A stretch of DNA of 64,000 bases from Mycobacterium sp. IDR2000157661 (GCF_022317005.1 NZ_CP081006.1:4650001-4714000), one strand, 5' to 3'. Shown: positions 33,768 through 42,578, numbered from the stretch's first letter. Program-made: numbers and translations. Notes: generated by a model from the letters alone, not told the origin.

Positions 33768-35267
33768 CTATGCCCTGCTCGCCGCTCGCGTCTCGGCCGA
33801 CCGGGCCCGCGACCGCGGCGGCCCGAACATGTAGTCGGCGGGTCTGAATCGTCGGGTCATCCCCCAGAACGCCCGGGCGCTGCGCGGCCACTGGGTGACG
33901 ACCCGGCCGTTGGCGGCACGAAAGTAGTTGCTGCACCGCGTTAGCCACACGGTGCCCTGCATCCACTCGTCGACCTTCGCAAGGAATGCGGTCATGGCCT
34001 TCGGCCGAACGGCGACGTATCCCTTGCGCCTGCGCCGCATGTACTTCAGCGCGCGCACGATGTAGTGCGCTTGGGCCTCGAGCATGAAGATGACGCTGTT
34101 GGAGCCGACGTTCGTGTTGGGCCCGTACAGCATGAAGAAGTTCGGGAAACCGGGCACCGCCATCCCGAGGTAGGCATACGCGCCGTCGGCCCAGGTCTCG
34201 CGAAGTGTCACGCCGTTCTCGCCGACGACGTCGAGCTGCCCGAGGTAGTCGGCGGCCGCATAGCCGGTCGCGCAGAGCACCACGTCCACGCCGAATTCGG
34301 TGCCGTCCGCGGTGACCAGCGACCGCGCGCGCAGCGACTTCGCCGGGCTGGAGATCACCTCGACGTGCGGTTGGGTGAGGGTCTGCAGGTAGTCGGTGGC
34401 GAACACCAACCGCTTGCAGCCGAGCGGATGGTCCGGGGTCAGCTTGCGGCGCAGTTCTTCGTCGGGGACCGTCGCTTCGAGCACCGCAAGCGCGATGCCC
34501 TTGAACTCCTCGGTCTTGTCGCTGCCGTGCTCGATGACCGAGATGTTCGACTCGCTGCGCAGCCACAGCCGCGTCCGATAGATCTTCTTGGCGAGCGGGA
34601 TGTTGCGGAACACCCACTTCTCCCGTTCCGTGTACGGCCGGTCGGGCTTGGGCAGGATCCACGTCGGTGAGCGCTGCACCGAGTACACCGTCGCCGCGGC
34701 CCTGGCGACCTCCGGAACCAGTTGCGCGGCAGTCGATCCCGTTCCCAGCACGGCCACCCGGGCGCCGGTCAGGTCGACGGAGTGGTCCCAGCGCGCGGTG
34801 TGCATCAGCGTCCCGGTGAACGGTTCCTCCTCGACGAGGTCCGGCATGACCGGTCGGGTGAACAAGCCGACCGCGGATATCACGATGTCGAAGGTGTAAC
34901 GCTCGCCGTCGGCCGTCGCCAGCTGCCATGTGCCGGCTTGCCCTTCCCAACGGGCCGACACGATCTCGGTGTGCAGCTTGAGGTGGGCGCCCAGGTCGTA
35001 ACGCTGCGCACAGCGTTCGAAATAGTCGAGGATCTCCGGCTGACCGGACCACAGTCGCGACCAGTCGGCGTTCAGGTCGAACGAGTAGCTGTACAGGTGC
35101 GACTTCACATCGCAGGCGAGCCCTGGGTAGGTGTTGATCCGCCAGGTTCCGCCGACGCCGTCCTCGCGGTCGAAGATCGTGAAGTCGGTGAAACCCGCCT
35201 TGCGCAGGAAGATTCCGAGTGCGAGACCGCCCGGTCCGGCGCCGATGATGCCGACCGACAGGTTCAT
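33768..35267 (-). CDS. Baeyer-Villiger flavin monooxygenase
   Basis: 499 residues from MNLSVGIIGAGPGG. Two Rossmann motifs (GAGPGGLALG at 9-18, VAVLGTGSTAAQL near 180) flank the Baeyer-Villiger fingerprint FTGTLMHTARWDHS, matching FxGxxxHxxxW(P/D). These FAD- and NADPH-dependent enzymes insert oxygen next to a ketone to make an ester or lactone. Neighbours that could supply a ketone (P450, alcohol dehydrogenase, SDR) and use the product (esterase, SMP-30-type lactonase) are in the same cluster. An upstream in-frame ATG at 35279 overlaps the preceding gene's stop and is less likely. Confidence 0.93.
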   Translation of the reverse strand: MNLSVGIIGAGPGGLALGIFLRKAGFTDFTIFDREDGVGGTWRINTYPGLACDVKSHLYSYSFDLNADWSRLWSGQPEILDYFERCAQRYDLGAHLKLHTEIVSARWEGQAGTWQLATADGERYTFDIVISAVGLFTRPVMPDLVEEEPFTGTLMHTARWDHSVDLTGARVAVLGTGSTAAQLVPEVARAAATVYSVQRSPTWILPKPDRPYTEREKWVFRNIPLAKKIYRTRLWLRSESNISVIEHGSDKTEEFKGIALAVLEATVPDEELRRKLTPDHPLGCKRLVFATDYLQTLTQPHVEVISSPAKSLRARSLVTADGTEFGVDVVLCATGYAAADYLGQLDVVGENGVTLRETWADGAYAYLGMAVPGFPNFFMLYGPNTNVGSNSVIFMLEAQAHYIVRALKYMRRRRKGYVAVRPKAMTAFLAKVDEWMQGTVWLTRCSNYFRAANGRVVTQWPRSARAFWGMTRRFRPADYMFGPPRSRARSAETRAASRA

Positions 35268-35275
35268 CCGATGCC

Positions 35276-36001
35276 TCATCCAATCCGAAGGCATTGCCCT
35301 CCGTCCACGACGAGTTCGGCGCCTGTCATGAACGACGCCTGGTCGGAAACCAGGAAGGCGACGACATGGGCCACCTCCATCGGCTTGCCGAGCCGGCCGA
35401 ATGAGGCCGTGATCCGGCTTCTGGCCGCCTCGTCGAGCATCGGGGTCTCGATCGGGCCGGGAAACACCGCGTTGACCCGTATCCCGTCGGCCGCCAGTTC
35501 GGTGGCCGCGATCTGGGTGAGCCCGCGCAGCGCCCACTTCGACGAGCCGTACGCGGCGTGGTTCGGGAAGGCCCGGATCGCACCGGTACTACAGGTGTTG
35601 ACGATCGATGCGCCGTCGGCCCGCCGAAGATGCCCGATCGCGGCCGTGATGCCGAGAAACGGCCCGTAGCAGTTGAATCGCCAGCTGCTCTCGAAACCCT
35701 CGGGTGTCTCCTCGCCCAGCGCGGTGCGGTGCAGCACGCCGGCGTTGTTGACCAACGTGCTCAGTGCGCCGAAGCGGTCCACGATCTGGCCCACCGCGGC
35801 GCGCCACTGCTCTGGCGAGGTGACGTCGAGCGGCAGCGCGATCACACCATCGTCACCGAGTTCATCGACGCCCGCCTGAAGTTCGTCCATCCGGACGTCG
35901 CACGCGGCCACCCGGAAACCGTCCTCGTGGAGCCGCCGGACGATCGCCGCGCCCTGGCCACGTGCGGCGCCCGTCACCAGCGCAACGCGGCCCCCTGTCA
36001 T
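35276..36001 (-). CDS. SDR family oxidoreductase
   Basis: 241 residues. Cofactor motif TGAARGQGAAIVRRL, NNAGVLHRTAL, catalytic Ser in NTCSTGAI and YGSSK (AAYGSSKWALRG), C-terminal MTGAELVVDGGQCL. NAD(P)-dependent oxidation of a secondary alcohol or reduction of a ketone. Its start overlaps the stop of the aldolase gene by four bases (ATGA); eight bases separate its end from the Baeyer-Villiger gene. Confidence 0.92.
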   Translation of the reverse strand: MTGGRVALVTGAARGQGAAIVRRLHEDGFRVAACDVRMDELQAGVDELGDDGVIALPLDVTSPEQWRAAVGQIVDRFGALSTLVNNAGVLHRTALGEETPEGFESSWRFNCYGPFLGITAAIGHLRRADGASIVNTCSTGAIRAFPNHAAYGSSKWALRGLTQIAATELAADGIRVNAVFPGPIETPMLDEAARSRITASFGRLGKPMEVAHVVAFLVSDQASFMTGAELVVDGGQCLRIG

Positions 36002-36744
36002 TGCGCATCCTTCAAGAACTCGGCCGCGCCGCGGCGCAGCGCCTGCGACTCCGACGCGAGCGTGAGCATCCGGAAACCCAACTCGGCCATCGCCTTCGCG
36101 GGCTTACCGGCACCCACATGAATTCCCGTCACCAGTCCGGCCGTCGCCGCTGTGGCCTGGACCCGGGCGACGGCGTCTGCCACCACCGACGCGGTCCACG
36201 CATCGGCCGGGGCGACGCCGAGCGAAATGGCCAGATCCGCCGGGCCGACGTAGACGCCGGTCACCCCGGGAACGGCGCAGATCTCGTCGAGCGCCGCCAG
36301 CCCTCGCGCGCTCTCCAGCATCACGAACACCGCGGCCCGCGCCTCGTGCTCGACCGGATCGCGGCCGAGGTCGGCGCGCAACGGCCCGTAACTGCGCACC
36401 CCGGCGGGGGCATACCGGGTGGCGGCGACCGCCGCCTCGGCTTGTTCGGCAGTCTCGACCATTGCGACGATCACGGCATCGGCGCCTGCGTCGAGCACGC
36501 GCCCGATCGGCGCCGGATCGGGTGACGCCAACCGCACCGCCGTCGCGATCGGGACATGTTCGAGTCGGCGCAACAGCAGCGCGACGTCGGCGTCGTCGAG
36601 ATATCCGTGCTGGACGTCGAATCCGACGTAGTCGTAACCGGCGGCGGCGAACTCCTCCGGACCGATGATGGTCGGGCCGACGACCCATCCACCCCAGATG
36701 CGGTCCCTGGCGGCCAGCGCCTGCTGCAGTCTGGTTGTCGTCAT
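35998..36744 (-). CDS. HpcH/HpaI-family aldolase/lyase
   Basis: 248 residues from MTTTRLQQALAARDRI. TIM-barrel of the class II pyruvate aldolases: GYDYVGFDVQHGYLD (substrate Gln/His loop), VFVMLESARGL and VYVGPADLAISLG, which give the metal-binding Glu and Asp. It cleaves 4-hydroxy-2-oxoacids (retro-aldol) to pyruvate and an aldehyde. The aldehyde could be the substrate of the ALDH at 47.3 kb. It overlaps both neighbouring genes by four bases. Confidence 0.9.
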   Translation of the reverse strand: MTTTRLQQALAARDRIWGGWVVGPTIIGPEEFAAAGYDYVGFDVQHGYLDDADVALLLRRLEHVPIATAVRLASPDPAPIGRVLDAGADAVIVAMVETAEQAEAAVAATRYAPAGVRSYGPLRADLGRDPVEHEARAAVFVMLESARGLAALDEICAVPGVTGVYVGPADLAISLGVAPADAWTASVVADAVARVQATAATAGLVTGIHVGAGKPAKAMAELGFRMLTLASESQALRRGAAEFLKDAQ

Positions 36745-37709
36745 CCGCTGATCGCTATCTTGATGCGGTCCGGCGCCGGCCGGCATGCGAAGTCGAACGC
36801 GGCCTGGGCGTCCTCGACGCCGAAGGTGTGCGTGACGTATGCGGGCAGCAGGTCGGGATGCCGACGAGCAAAGTCGTCGGCTGCGGCCAGGACCCGCCGC
36901 CGGTCCAGTGTCACACCGGATTTCAGCGTCAGGTTGTTGCGCAGCATGGTGTGCATGCTGATCGGGTAGCTGTCGTCATCGGGTACCCCGAAGTAGAACA
37001 CGGTGCCGCCCGGCGCGGTGGCCTCGATGGCGTGGTTCAGGGTGGCGACCTGATGGCCGACGGCTTCGATGACGACGTCGGGCCGGTCGCCGGAGTCGAG
37101 GTGGCTGACCCACCGGTCGCTGGTGGCGCGCACGATCGTGTCGACGCCGAACTCCTTGGCGACCGCGTCCCGGTCGAGGGGATCGACGCCGGTCACGTGC
37201 CGGGCGCCGAATGCCTTGGCGGCGTAGGAGAACAACAGGCCGATCGAGCCCTGCCCGAGCACCGCGACGTGCAGTCCGTGCAGGGCGGGCAGTTGTTCGA
37301 CCGCGTAGAGCACGCATGCCAGCGGTTGCAGCGCCACCGCGTGCTGCGGGCTCAGTTGCGGATCGTAGGACATCAGGCCGTCGCCGTCGGCGACGACCTG
37401 TTCGGACAGGCCGTCGAACCCCGAAGCCCAGCCGACCACGAGGTCTGCCGGCGCGTGGTCCGGGTGACGGCTGGCGATCACCTCGCCGACCACCTCGTGG
37501 ATCGGGAAGCCCGGCATCTCGGCGGCACTCAGGCCACGGTCGCCCGGGATCTTGCCGCGCACGCCCCGGAACGGTGGAAGGTCGCTGCCGCACACGCCGG
37601 CGGCGCGGAAGCGCAGGAGCACCTGGCGATCCTCCAGAGAATCCGGGGTCGGTTCGGCGACGTCGGTGCGCTCGAAGGTGTACGGCGCGACGAGTCGGTA
37701 CGACCACAC
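36741..37709 (-). CDS. Zinc-binding alcohol dehydrogenase (MDR family)
   Basis: 322 residues from a GTG at 37709. The catalytic zinc ligands appear as GVCGSD (Cys) and GFPIHEVVGEV (His-Glu). The CxxCxxC structural-zinc lobe of classical alcohol dehydrogenases is missing. The Rossmann motif is VLGQGSIGLL. It would oxidise an alcohol to a ketone or aldehyde with NAD(P). One base separates it from the P450 gene, and it overlaps the aldolase by four. Confidence 0.9.
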   Translation of the reverse strand: MWSYRLVAPYTFERTDVAEPTPDSLEDRQVLLRFRAAGVCGSDLPPFRGVRGKIPGDRGLSAAEMPGFPIHEVVGEVIASRHPDHAPADLVVGWASGFDGLSEQVVADGDGLMSYDPQLSPQHAVALQPLACVLYAVEQLPALHGLHVAVLGQGSIGLLFSYAAKAFGARHVTGVDPLDRDAVAKEFGVDTIVRATSDRWVSHLDSGDRPDVVIEAVGHQVATLNHAIEATAPGGTVFYFGVPDDDSYPISMHTMLRNNLTLKSGVTLDRRRVLAAADDFARRHPDLLPAYVTHTFGVEDAQAAFDFACRPAPDRIKIAISG

Positions 37710-37710
37710 G

Positions 37711-38943
37711 TCACACCTCCACCGGGACGCTGTTGTAGCCCCACTGGAAACTCGACGGCGGGCGCAACGCCGCCTCGCGGTCGATGCGCCAGTCGCTGAC
37801 GCGTCTGAGCCATTCGGTCACCATTATGGTGATCTCCAGTCGCGCTAGGTGTACTCCGAGGCAGAAGTGCTGGCCGCGGCCGAACGCGAGCAGGCGCTCG
37901 ATGGGCCTGTTCCAGAGGAAGTCGTCGGGGGCGGGGTACTCGCGCTCGTCGCGGTTGGCCGAGGCGAGCAGTGTGATGACCCGCTGACCGGGGCGGAACG
38001 TGGTGTCGTGCAGGGTGAACGGCCGGCGGACGGTACGAGCGAACCACTGCGCGGGCGCGCAGTAGCGGATCATCTCCTCACGGGCGACGGGCACGTTCGC
38101 ATCCAAGTCGTCTGCCACGGCGGACATCTGGCCCGGTCGCAGGCCGAGTTCCCACAGGCCGTGCGCAACGATCTTCGGCACGGTCTCCGTGCCGCCGATG
38201 AAGATGCCCAGCAGTTGGGTGGCCGCCTCGACGTCCTCGAGCGCGGACCCGTCGGGCAACCGGTAGGCGATCAGGTTGTCGATGATCGGATTGCCGCCCG
38301 GTTCGGTGCGGCTGCGCTGCACGAGCGGGACGAGGTACTCCAGATATCCGGGGCGGGCGTTGGCGACCTCCACGCCGCTGCCCGGCCGAGCCAGGCTGCC
38401 GGCGTTGACCGTGGCCAGCACCTCGGATGCGAGATCGACCGGCAGGCCGAGCAGTTTGCACACCACCGACGAGGCGACGATACCGCCGTAGTCCTGGGTC
38501 AGGTCGAAGGTGCCGCGCGGCAGCAACTCGTCGAGGCGCTCGTTGGCCAGTGCGCGGATGCGGTCGGCCAGGTTGGTCACCGACCGTGGCCGGAACGGGC
38601 CCGAGGTGCAGCGCCGCACGGTGTCGTAGACCGGTGCGTCGAAGTTGGCGTGAAACGGCATCGGGTGCAGCGGCGGATCCTGCACGGGCCCGTCGTTGTG
38701 ACGGCCCAGAACCGTTGCCGCGGGCAGCGTTCCCTCCGACGCGACGAACGTGCCGTCGTTGACCACCAACACCCGCCAGATGTCCTCGAAACGCGACAGC
38801 GCGTAGGTGTCCCACCTGTCGACGTAGTAGACCGGATGGTGGTCGCGCAAAGTCCGGTAGTACGGCAGCGGGTCGGCCATAACCGCCGGGTCGAACGGAT
38901 CGTAGGAGAAGTCCTGCACCACTTCTGACTTCGGAGCCTTCAT
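37711..38943 (-). CDS. Cytochrome P450 (first of two)
   Basis: 410 residues from MKAPKSEVVQDFSYD. I-helix IFIGGTETVPKIVAHGLWELG; ExxR in VAREEMIRYCAP region; heme-binding FGRGQHFCLGVHLARLE with the Cys ligand near residue 356. Soluble class I bacterial P450 needing ferredoxin and reductase. It overlaps the preceding NIPSNAP-like gene by four bases. The first hydroxylation of the substrate is its probable role in the cluster. Confidence 0.94.
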   Translation of the reverse strand: MKAPKSEVVQDFSYDPFDPAVMADPLPYYRTLRDHHPVYYVDRWDTYALSRFEDIWRVLVVNDGTFVASEGTLPAATVLGRHNDGPVQDPPLHPMPFHANFDAPVYDTVRRCTSGPFRPRSVTNLADRIRALANERLDELLPRGTFDLTQDYGGIVASSVVCKLLGLPVDLASEVLATVNAGSLARPGSGVEVANARPGYLEYLVPLVQRSRTEPGGNPIIDNLIAYRLPDGSALEDVEAATQLLGIFIGGTETVPKIVAHGLWELGLRPGQMSAVADDLDANVPVAREEMIRYCAPAQWFARTVRRPFTLHDTTFRPGQRVITLLASANRDEREYPAPDDFLWNRPIERLLAFGRGQHFCLGVHLARLEITIMVTEWLRRVSDWRIDREAALRPPSSFQWGYNSVPVEV

Positions 38944-39644
38944 TGCAGTGGGGATGGCGGTAGGGCCTGCAGGATCGAGTCCTCCCAGCCGTCGCGCAGC
39001 GCAGGCGCGACGCTCATCCAGGTGACGATCTCGGCCGGCGGGCTGTCTTTCCACGACGGGTAGTGGTTGGCGAAGCAATCCCAGTCGCCGTCGAGCGCCC
39101 AGTAGTGGATGACCTCGTTGAACCGGAACGTGGTGATGAACGAACCGAGCCAACGCTTCCCGGTGCGCTCCGACCACGGGACATAGAGGCGCTCCAGCTC
39201 CCGGATGTAGTCGTCCTGGCGGCCGGGTTTGGTCTGCATGATCTCCTGGATCACCAGGCCGGCGCCGAATCCCTCGGCCCGCAGCTGCGCAAGGGTTCTG
39301 TTGAACTTGCCCGCGTACATGATGCGGCCCTCGCCCGTCGCGCCGAGTTCGGCCAAGAACGCCGCCCATATCGCGGCCGCGGCCCGGTGGGAACCGCCAC
39401 GGGCCTGGGCCTTGCCGATGCGCGCGTAGTCGGCGAAGGTGTCGATCTCCCAGATCGCCGTGACCTGTGGCCAGTGGCCGTTGTACGGGGTGGTCTCCCA
39501 CAGCGCGAACAACCGCGCGCCGAGCTCGGTCATCATCGGTTGGTAGACGTCGGTGAACACCTCCGTGAATCGCTCTTCGCGGCCCGATCCCAGATCGATC
39601 GTCTCGTGCAAATACAGCAGCGTATGGCCGTAGAACTTCTTCAT
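38940..39644 (-). CDS. NIPSNAP-like (dimeric alpha-beta barrel) protein
   Basis: 234 residues from MKKFYGHTLLYLHETID. It appears to hold two ferredoxin-like alpha/beta repeats: one with FALWETTPYNGHWPQVTAIWEIDTFADYARIG and one with KPGRQDDYIRELERLYVPWSERTG then HYWALDGDWDCFANHYPSW. NIPSNAP-type proteins are found next to monooxygenases and are of unclear biochemical role. It is first in the seven-gene operon, 35 bases from regulon element 4, with GAGGGCAGG as ribosome binding site. Confidence 0.78.
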   Translation of the reverse strand: MKKFYGHTLLYLHETIDLGSGREERFTEVFTDVYQPMMTELGARLFALWETTPYNGHWPQVTAIWEIDTFADYARIGKAQARGGSHRAAAAIWAAFLAELGATGEGRIMYAGKFNRTLAQLRAEGFGAGLVIQEIMQTKPGRQDDYIRELERLYVPWSERTGKRWLGSFITTFRFNEVIHYWALDGDWDCFANHYPSWKDSPPAEIVTWMSVAPALRDGWEDSILQALPPSPLQ

Positions 39645-39679
39645 GGCCTGCCCTCGGTTGACACTGGCACCCTGCGAGC

Positions 39680-39705
39680 GTGACACTTGTCGCGTGTTTT
39701 GTAAA
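39680..39705 (+). promoter_or_regulatory. Regulon element 4
   Basis: GTGACA (39680-39685), 14 bases, TGTAAA (39700-39705), between the divergent seven-gene operon (start 35 bases left) and the SMP-30/thioesterase operon (start 17 bases right). A second TTGACACT half-site lies at 39658-39665. Confidence 0.7.
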
Positions 39706-39722
39706 GGTGTGGGAGCGGCCGC

Positions 39723-40544
39723 ATGATGACGCTGACGCCGCTGGCGGACGGCTTCTGCTTCGGGGAGGGCCCGCGGTGGTTCGAAGGCCTGCTGTGGTTC
39801 TCCGACATGCTCGGCGAAGCGGTGCACACCGTGAACCTCCACGGCGACATGACGACGCTGCAGCTGGGCGGCCATGCGCCGTCGGGTCTCGGTTTTCGTC
39901 CCGACGGGTCGCTGCTGATCTCGTCCACCGAGAAGCGCCAGGTGCTCCGCTATGACGGCGAATCCCTCACTGTCCTGGCCGATCTGGGCGATGTGGTGCC
40001 TGCCGCGCTGGGCGACATGGTCGTCGACGAGGCCGGTCGCGCCTATGTCGGATCGCAGGCCCGCGAAGGCGGTGTCATCGTGCGCGTCGATCCCGACGGA
40101 GCGGTCACCGTCGTCGCCGACGAGCTCGCCTTCCCGAACGGCATGGTGATTACACCGGACCGCGCGCGGCTGGTCGTCGCCGAGTCGATCGGCCGGCGGT
40201 TGACCGCGTTCGCCATCGGCGGTGACGGGTCGCTCACCGACCGCACGGTGTTCGCCGAGGGACTCGACGGCCCGCCGGACGGCATCTGCCTGGACGCCGA
40301 GGGTGCGGTGTGGGCGGCGATGACGCTGGCCCACCGGTTCGAGCGGATCACCGAAGGCGGCACCGTCACCGACCGAATCGATGTCGGCGAAAGAACGGCC
40401 ATCGCGTGCGCGCTCGGCGGTCCCGAGGGACGCACGTTGTTTCTCGTCACCACCACCGACGCATATCCGCAGCGGCTGGTCGGTACGAAGCTGTCGCGGA
40501 TCGACGCGACGACCGTCGACATCGGTGGAGCGGGCCTGCCATGA
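39723..40544 (+). CDS. SMP-30/gluconolactonase/LRE family lactonase
   Basis: 273 residues of a six-bladed beta-propeller. The metal ligands typical of the family are seen: Glu in CFGEGPRW, Asn in AFPNGMVITP and Asp in GPPDGICLDAEG. Lactonases of this type open sugar and terpenoid lactones. Its divergence from the operon with a Baeyer-Villiger monooxygenase and shared element 4 suggest it opens the lactone made by that enzyme. It overlaps the thioesterase start by four bases. Confidence 0.85.
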   Translation: MMTLTPLADGFCFGEGPRWFEGLLWFSDMLGEAVHTVNLHGDMTTLQLGGHAPSGLGFRPDGSLLISSTEKRQVLRYDGESLTVLADLGDVVPAALGDMVVDEAGRAYVGSQAREGGVIVRVDPDGAVTVVADELAFPNGMVITPDRARLVVAESIGRRLTAFAIGGDGSLTDRTVFAEGLDGPPDGICLDAEGAVWAAMTLAHRFERITEGGTVTDRIDVGERTAIACALGGPEGRTLFLVTTTDAYPQRLVGTKLSRIDATTVDIGGAGLP

Positions 40545-41356
40545 GCGACGCCTATTACGAACTCGTCGACCCCGCCGATTCGCACGGCGAGAAGTTCCGC
40601 GCCACCGACCTCGTCCGCAGCACCTGGTCGGCGGCGATCCAGCACGGGGCGCCGGTGTCCGCGTTGCTGGTGCGGGCGCTCGAACGCTGCGCCGCCCGAG
40701 ACGACACCCGGTTGAGCCGGGTGCTCGTCGACCTGCTCGGCGGTGTCCCGGCCGAGGGCGATCTATGGGTGCGGTCGCGAATCGACCGCTCCGGCAAGCA
40801 GATCGAGTTGGTCAGCGCCGAGATGCTCGCGCCCGGACCCGACGGCGCACCGCGGCCCGTCGCGAAGGCAAGCGGATGGCGGCTGAAAACCATCGACACC
40901 GGCGAGGTGGTGCACGCGCCCGCGCCGCCGCTGCGCCCGCTCGCCGAGGCCAAAGACCGTGACATGAAGAAGGACTGGGACCGCAACTACGTCCACAGCC
41001 TCGACTGGCGGTGGCTGACCGGGCCGATGAGCGAGGGCCCCGGCGAGTCCTGGATCCGGCCGGAGGTCGACCTGGTCAGCGGCGAGTCGATGACGCCGCT
41101 GGAGCGGCTGTTCGCGGTCGCCGACGATGCCAACGGCATCGGCTCCAAGCTCGACATCCGCCGGTGGACCTTCATGAACACCGATCTGGTGGTCCACGTG
41201 CACCGGATCCCCGAGGGGCAGTGGATCGGCATCCGTGCCGAAACCAGCTACGGCCCGGATGGAATCGGGACGACGCTGGGCACGCTGTTCGACCAGTCCG
41301 GTGCCGTCGGCGCGATCCAGCAGTCGGTCCTCGTCCGCCCCATGCCCGGCCGCTGA
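40541..41356 (+). CDS. Acyl-CoA thioesterase (double hot-dog, TesB-like)
   Basis: 271 residues from MSDAYYELVDPADSHGEKF. The N-terminal hot-dog contains HGAPVSALLVRALERC and VDLLGGVPAEGDLWVRSRI; the C-terminal repeat contains WTFMNTDLVVHVHRIPEGQWIGIRAETSYGPDGIGTT, typical of thioesterase family (DUF3842/4HBT_3) proteins. It would release free acid from a CoA ester. Co-transcribed with the lactonase. Its stop lies ten bases before the left inverted repeat of the inserted DUF559 unit. Confidence 0.85.
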   Translation: MSDAYYELVDPADSHGEKFRATDLVRSTWSAAIQHGAPVSALLVRALERCAARDDTRLSRVLVDLLGGVPAEGDLWVRSRIDRSGKQIELVSAEMLAPGPDGAPRPVAKASGWRLKTIDTGEVVHAPAPPLRPLAEAKDRDMKKDWDRNYVHSLDWRWLTGPMSEGPGESWIRPEVDLVSGESMTPLERLFAVADDANGIGSKLDIRRWTFMNTDLVVHVHRIPEGQWIGIRAETSYGPDGIGTTLGTLFDQSGAVGAIQQSVLVRPMPGR

Positions 41357-41366
41357 CCTTCCCACT

Positions 41367-41391
41367 CCTCGCCGAAATGGAATTCCCGGCC
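41367..41391. repeat. Left inverted repeat of the DUF559 unit
   Basis: CCTCGCCGAAATGGAATTCC (41367-41386) recurs perfectly in reverse complement at 42339-42358; over 25 bases (to 41391) 23 match. The repeat ends in the 8-bp palindrome GGAATTCC. It stands between the thioesterase stop and the DUF559 gene. Confidence 0.9.
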
Positions 41392-41462
41392 ATCAAGGCG
41401 GGCTGTTGATAACCGTCGCTTCCTGCTCGCTGGATGTCGGCCCTTATACGCACGATTCGGTG

Positions 41463-42332
41463 ATGAGAACCATCTTTGTTGGAAGTCAAGCGCTCGCTCG
41501 GGGCGAGGTCACGCGCGCCGGGCTGCGAACGGCGTTTCAGGCCCTGTACCCCGATGTGTACATGCCCAAGGTCGGTGATCCGTCGCTTTACGACAGGACG
41601 GTTGGCGCGTACCTCTGGTCAGGGGAACGCGGCGTCATCACCGGCCGTGCCGCTGCCGCACTGCACGGCGCGCGATGGGTCGACGACGATTCACCGATCG
41701 AGCTCCTGTGGAACAACAACCATCCCCCGCCCGGCATCGTCACGCGGAACGAACGGTTTTCCATCGACGAGGTGGTGGAGCTCTACGGGATGCCCGTGGC
41801 AAGTATCCAGAGGACCGCATTCGACCTGGGACGGCACTTGATGAGGTCGAACGCCGTTGCCCATCTGGACGATCTGGCACGGGTGACAGGAGCGTCGGCC
41901 GAGCATGTGCTGCCCTTGGTCGAGCTCTACAAGGGAGCCCGTGGGGTCCGCCGGCTGACCGAATGCCTCGAGCTGATGGATCCGGGTTCACAGTCACCGA
42001 AGGAGACCTGGCTGCGACTTCTGCTCGTCGAGGCGGGGTTTACCCGTCCCGCTACCCAGATTCCGGTATTCGCCTCGGCTGCAAAGCCTTTCGCCTACCT
42101 CGACATGGGGTGGGAACACCTCAAGATCGCGGTGGAGTACGACGGTGATTACCATCGCGCCGATCGAAGCCGTTATGCGTGGGACGTCCGAAGACTCGCG
42201 ATGCTTCATCGTCTCGGATGGCTGCACATCCGCGTCATCGCCGAGGACCGCCCCGGTTATATCGTCGATCAGGTTCGGCGAGCGTTCTCGGTTCGCGAAA
42301 CAGAAGGAATGGTCATCAAGCAGCCTGCCTGA
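41463..42332 (+). CDS. AbiEi-like / DUF559 protein in an inverted-repeat-bounded insert
   Basis: 289 residues from ATG 41463. The N-terminal two thirds resemble the AbiEi antitoxin-type transcriptional regulator fold (GVITGRAAAALHGARWVDDDSPIELLW and IQRTAFDLGRHL); the C-terminal ~80 residues are DUF559, a Vsr-endonuclease-like PD-(D/E)XK domain with KIAVEYDGDYHRADR and LAMLHRLGWLHIRVIAED. No partner toxin gene is present. Base composition and codon use (more A/T at third positions) look less GC-rich than the neighbours. It sits between convergent genes of the catabolic cluster, bounded by 20-bp perfect inverted repeats, so it has evidently been inserted. Mycobacteria carry many such solitary genes. 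Activity unknown. Confidence 0.8.
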   Translation: MRTIFVGSQALARGEVTRAGLRTAFQALYPDVYMPKVGDPSLYDRTVGAYLWSGERGVITGRAAAALHGARWVDDDSPIELLWNNNHPPPGIVTRNERFSIDEVVELYGMPVASIQRTAFDLGRHLMRSNAVAHLDDLARVTGASAEHVLPLVELYKGARGVRRLTECLELMDPGSQSPKETWLRLLLVEAGFTRPATQIPVFASAAKPFAYLDMGWEHLKIAVEYDGDYHRADRSRYAWDVRRLAMLHRLGWLHIRVIAEDRPGYIVDQVRRAFSVRETEGMVIKQPA

Positions 42333-42333
42333 C

Positions 42334-42358
42334 GACCTGGAATTCCATTTCGGCGAGG
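42334..42358. repeat. Right inverted repeat of the DUF559 unit
   Basis: GGAATTCCATTTCGGCGAGG (42339-42358) is the exact reverse complement of 41367-41386. It begins directly after the DUF559 stop codon and ends 20 bases before the ferredoxin gene. Confidence 0.9.
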
Positions 42359-42378
42359 GGAACAAGCGAGAGGAACAA

Positions 42379-42570
42379 CTAGTCGACGAGCCTCAGGGCC
42401 GCGGCGGGACACTGGGTGACGGCCTGTTGCATGCGCTGCCGATCGGACTCCGGCCGCTCGGCGCCGTGGATCTCCACGATGCCGTCCTCAGTCACCTCGA
42501 ACACGTCGTCGGCGATCGACTCGCAGATGCCGTGACCGGTGCACTTGTCGAGATCGACTTCGACGCGCAT
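42379..42570 (-). CDS. [3Fe-4S] ferredoxin, P450 partner
   Basis: 63 residues. Cluster ligands are in KCTGHGICESI (Cys10 and Cys16, with His at the position of the missing fourth Cys) and TQCPAAAL (Cys near 54). The CxxHxxC...CP pattern matches the small mycobacterial ferredoxins that carry a 3Fe-4S cluster and reduce P450s. The gap to the upstream P450 gene is eight bases, so they form one operon. No ferredoxin reductase gene is in the window. Confidence 0.93.
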   Translation of the reverse strand: MRVEVDLDKCTGHGICESIADDVFEVTEDGIVEIHGAERPESDRQRMQQAVTQCPAAALRLVD

Positions 42571-42578
42571 CAGCCCTC

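Noticed and set aside
33664..35283. A 539-residue minus-strand frame in the Baeyer-Villiger region
   Set aside because: It is a different frame of the same strand as the monooxygenase, which carries the Rossmann and fingerprint motifs.
41463..42332. Complete AbiE-type toxin-antitoxin system
   Set aside because: Only the AbiEi/DUF559-like gene is present; no nucleotidyltransferase toxin partner lies next to it.
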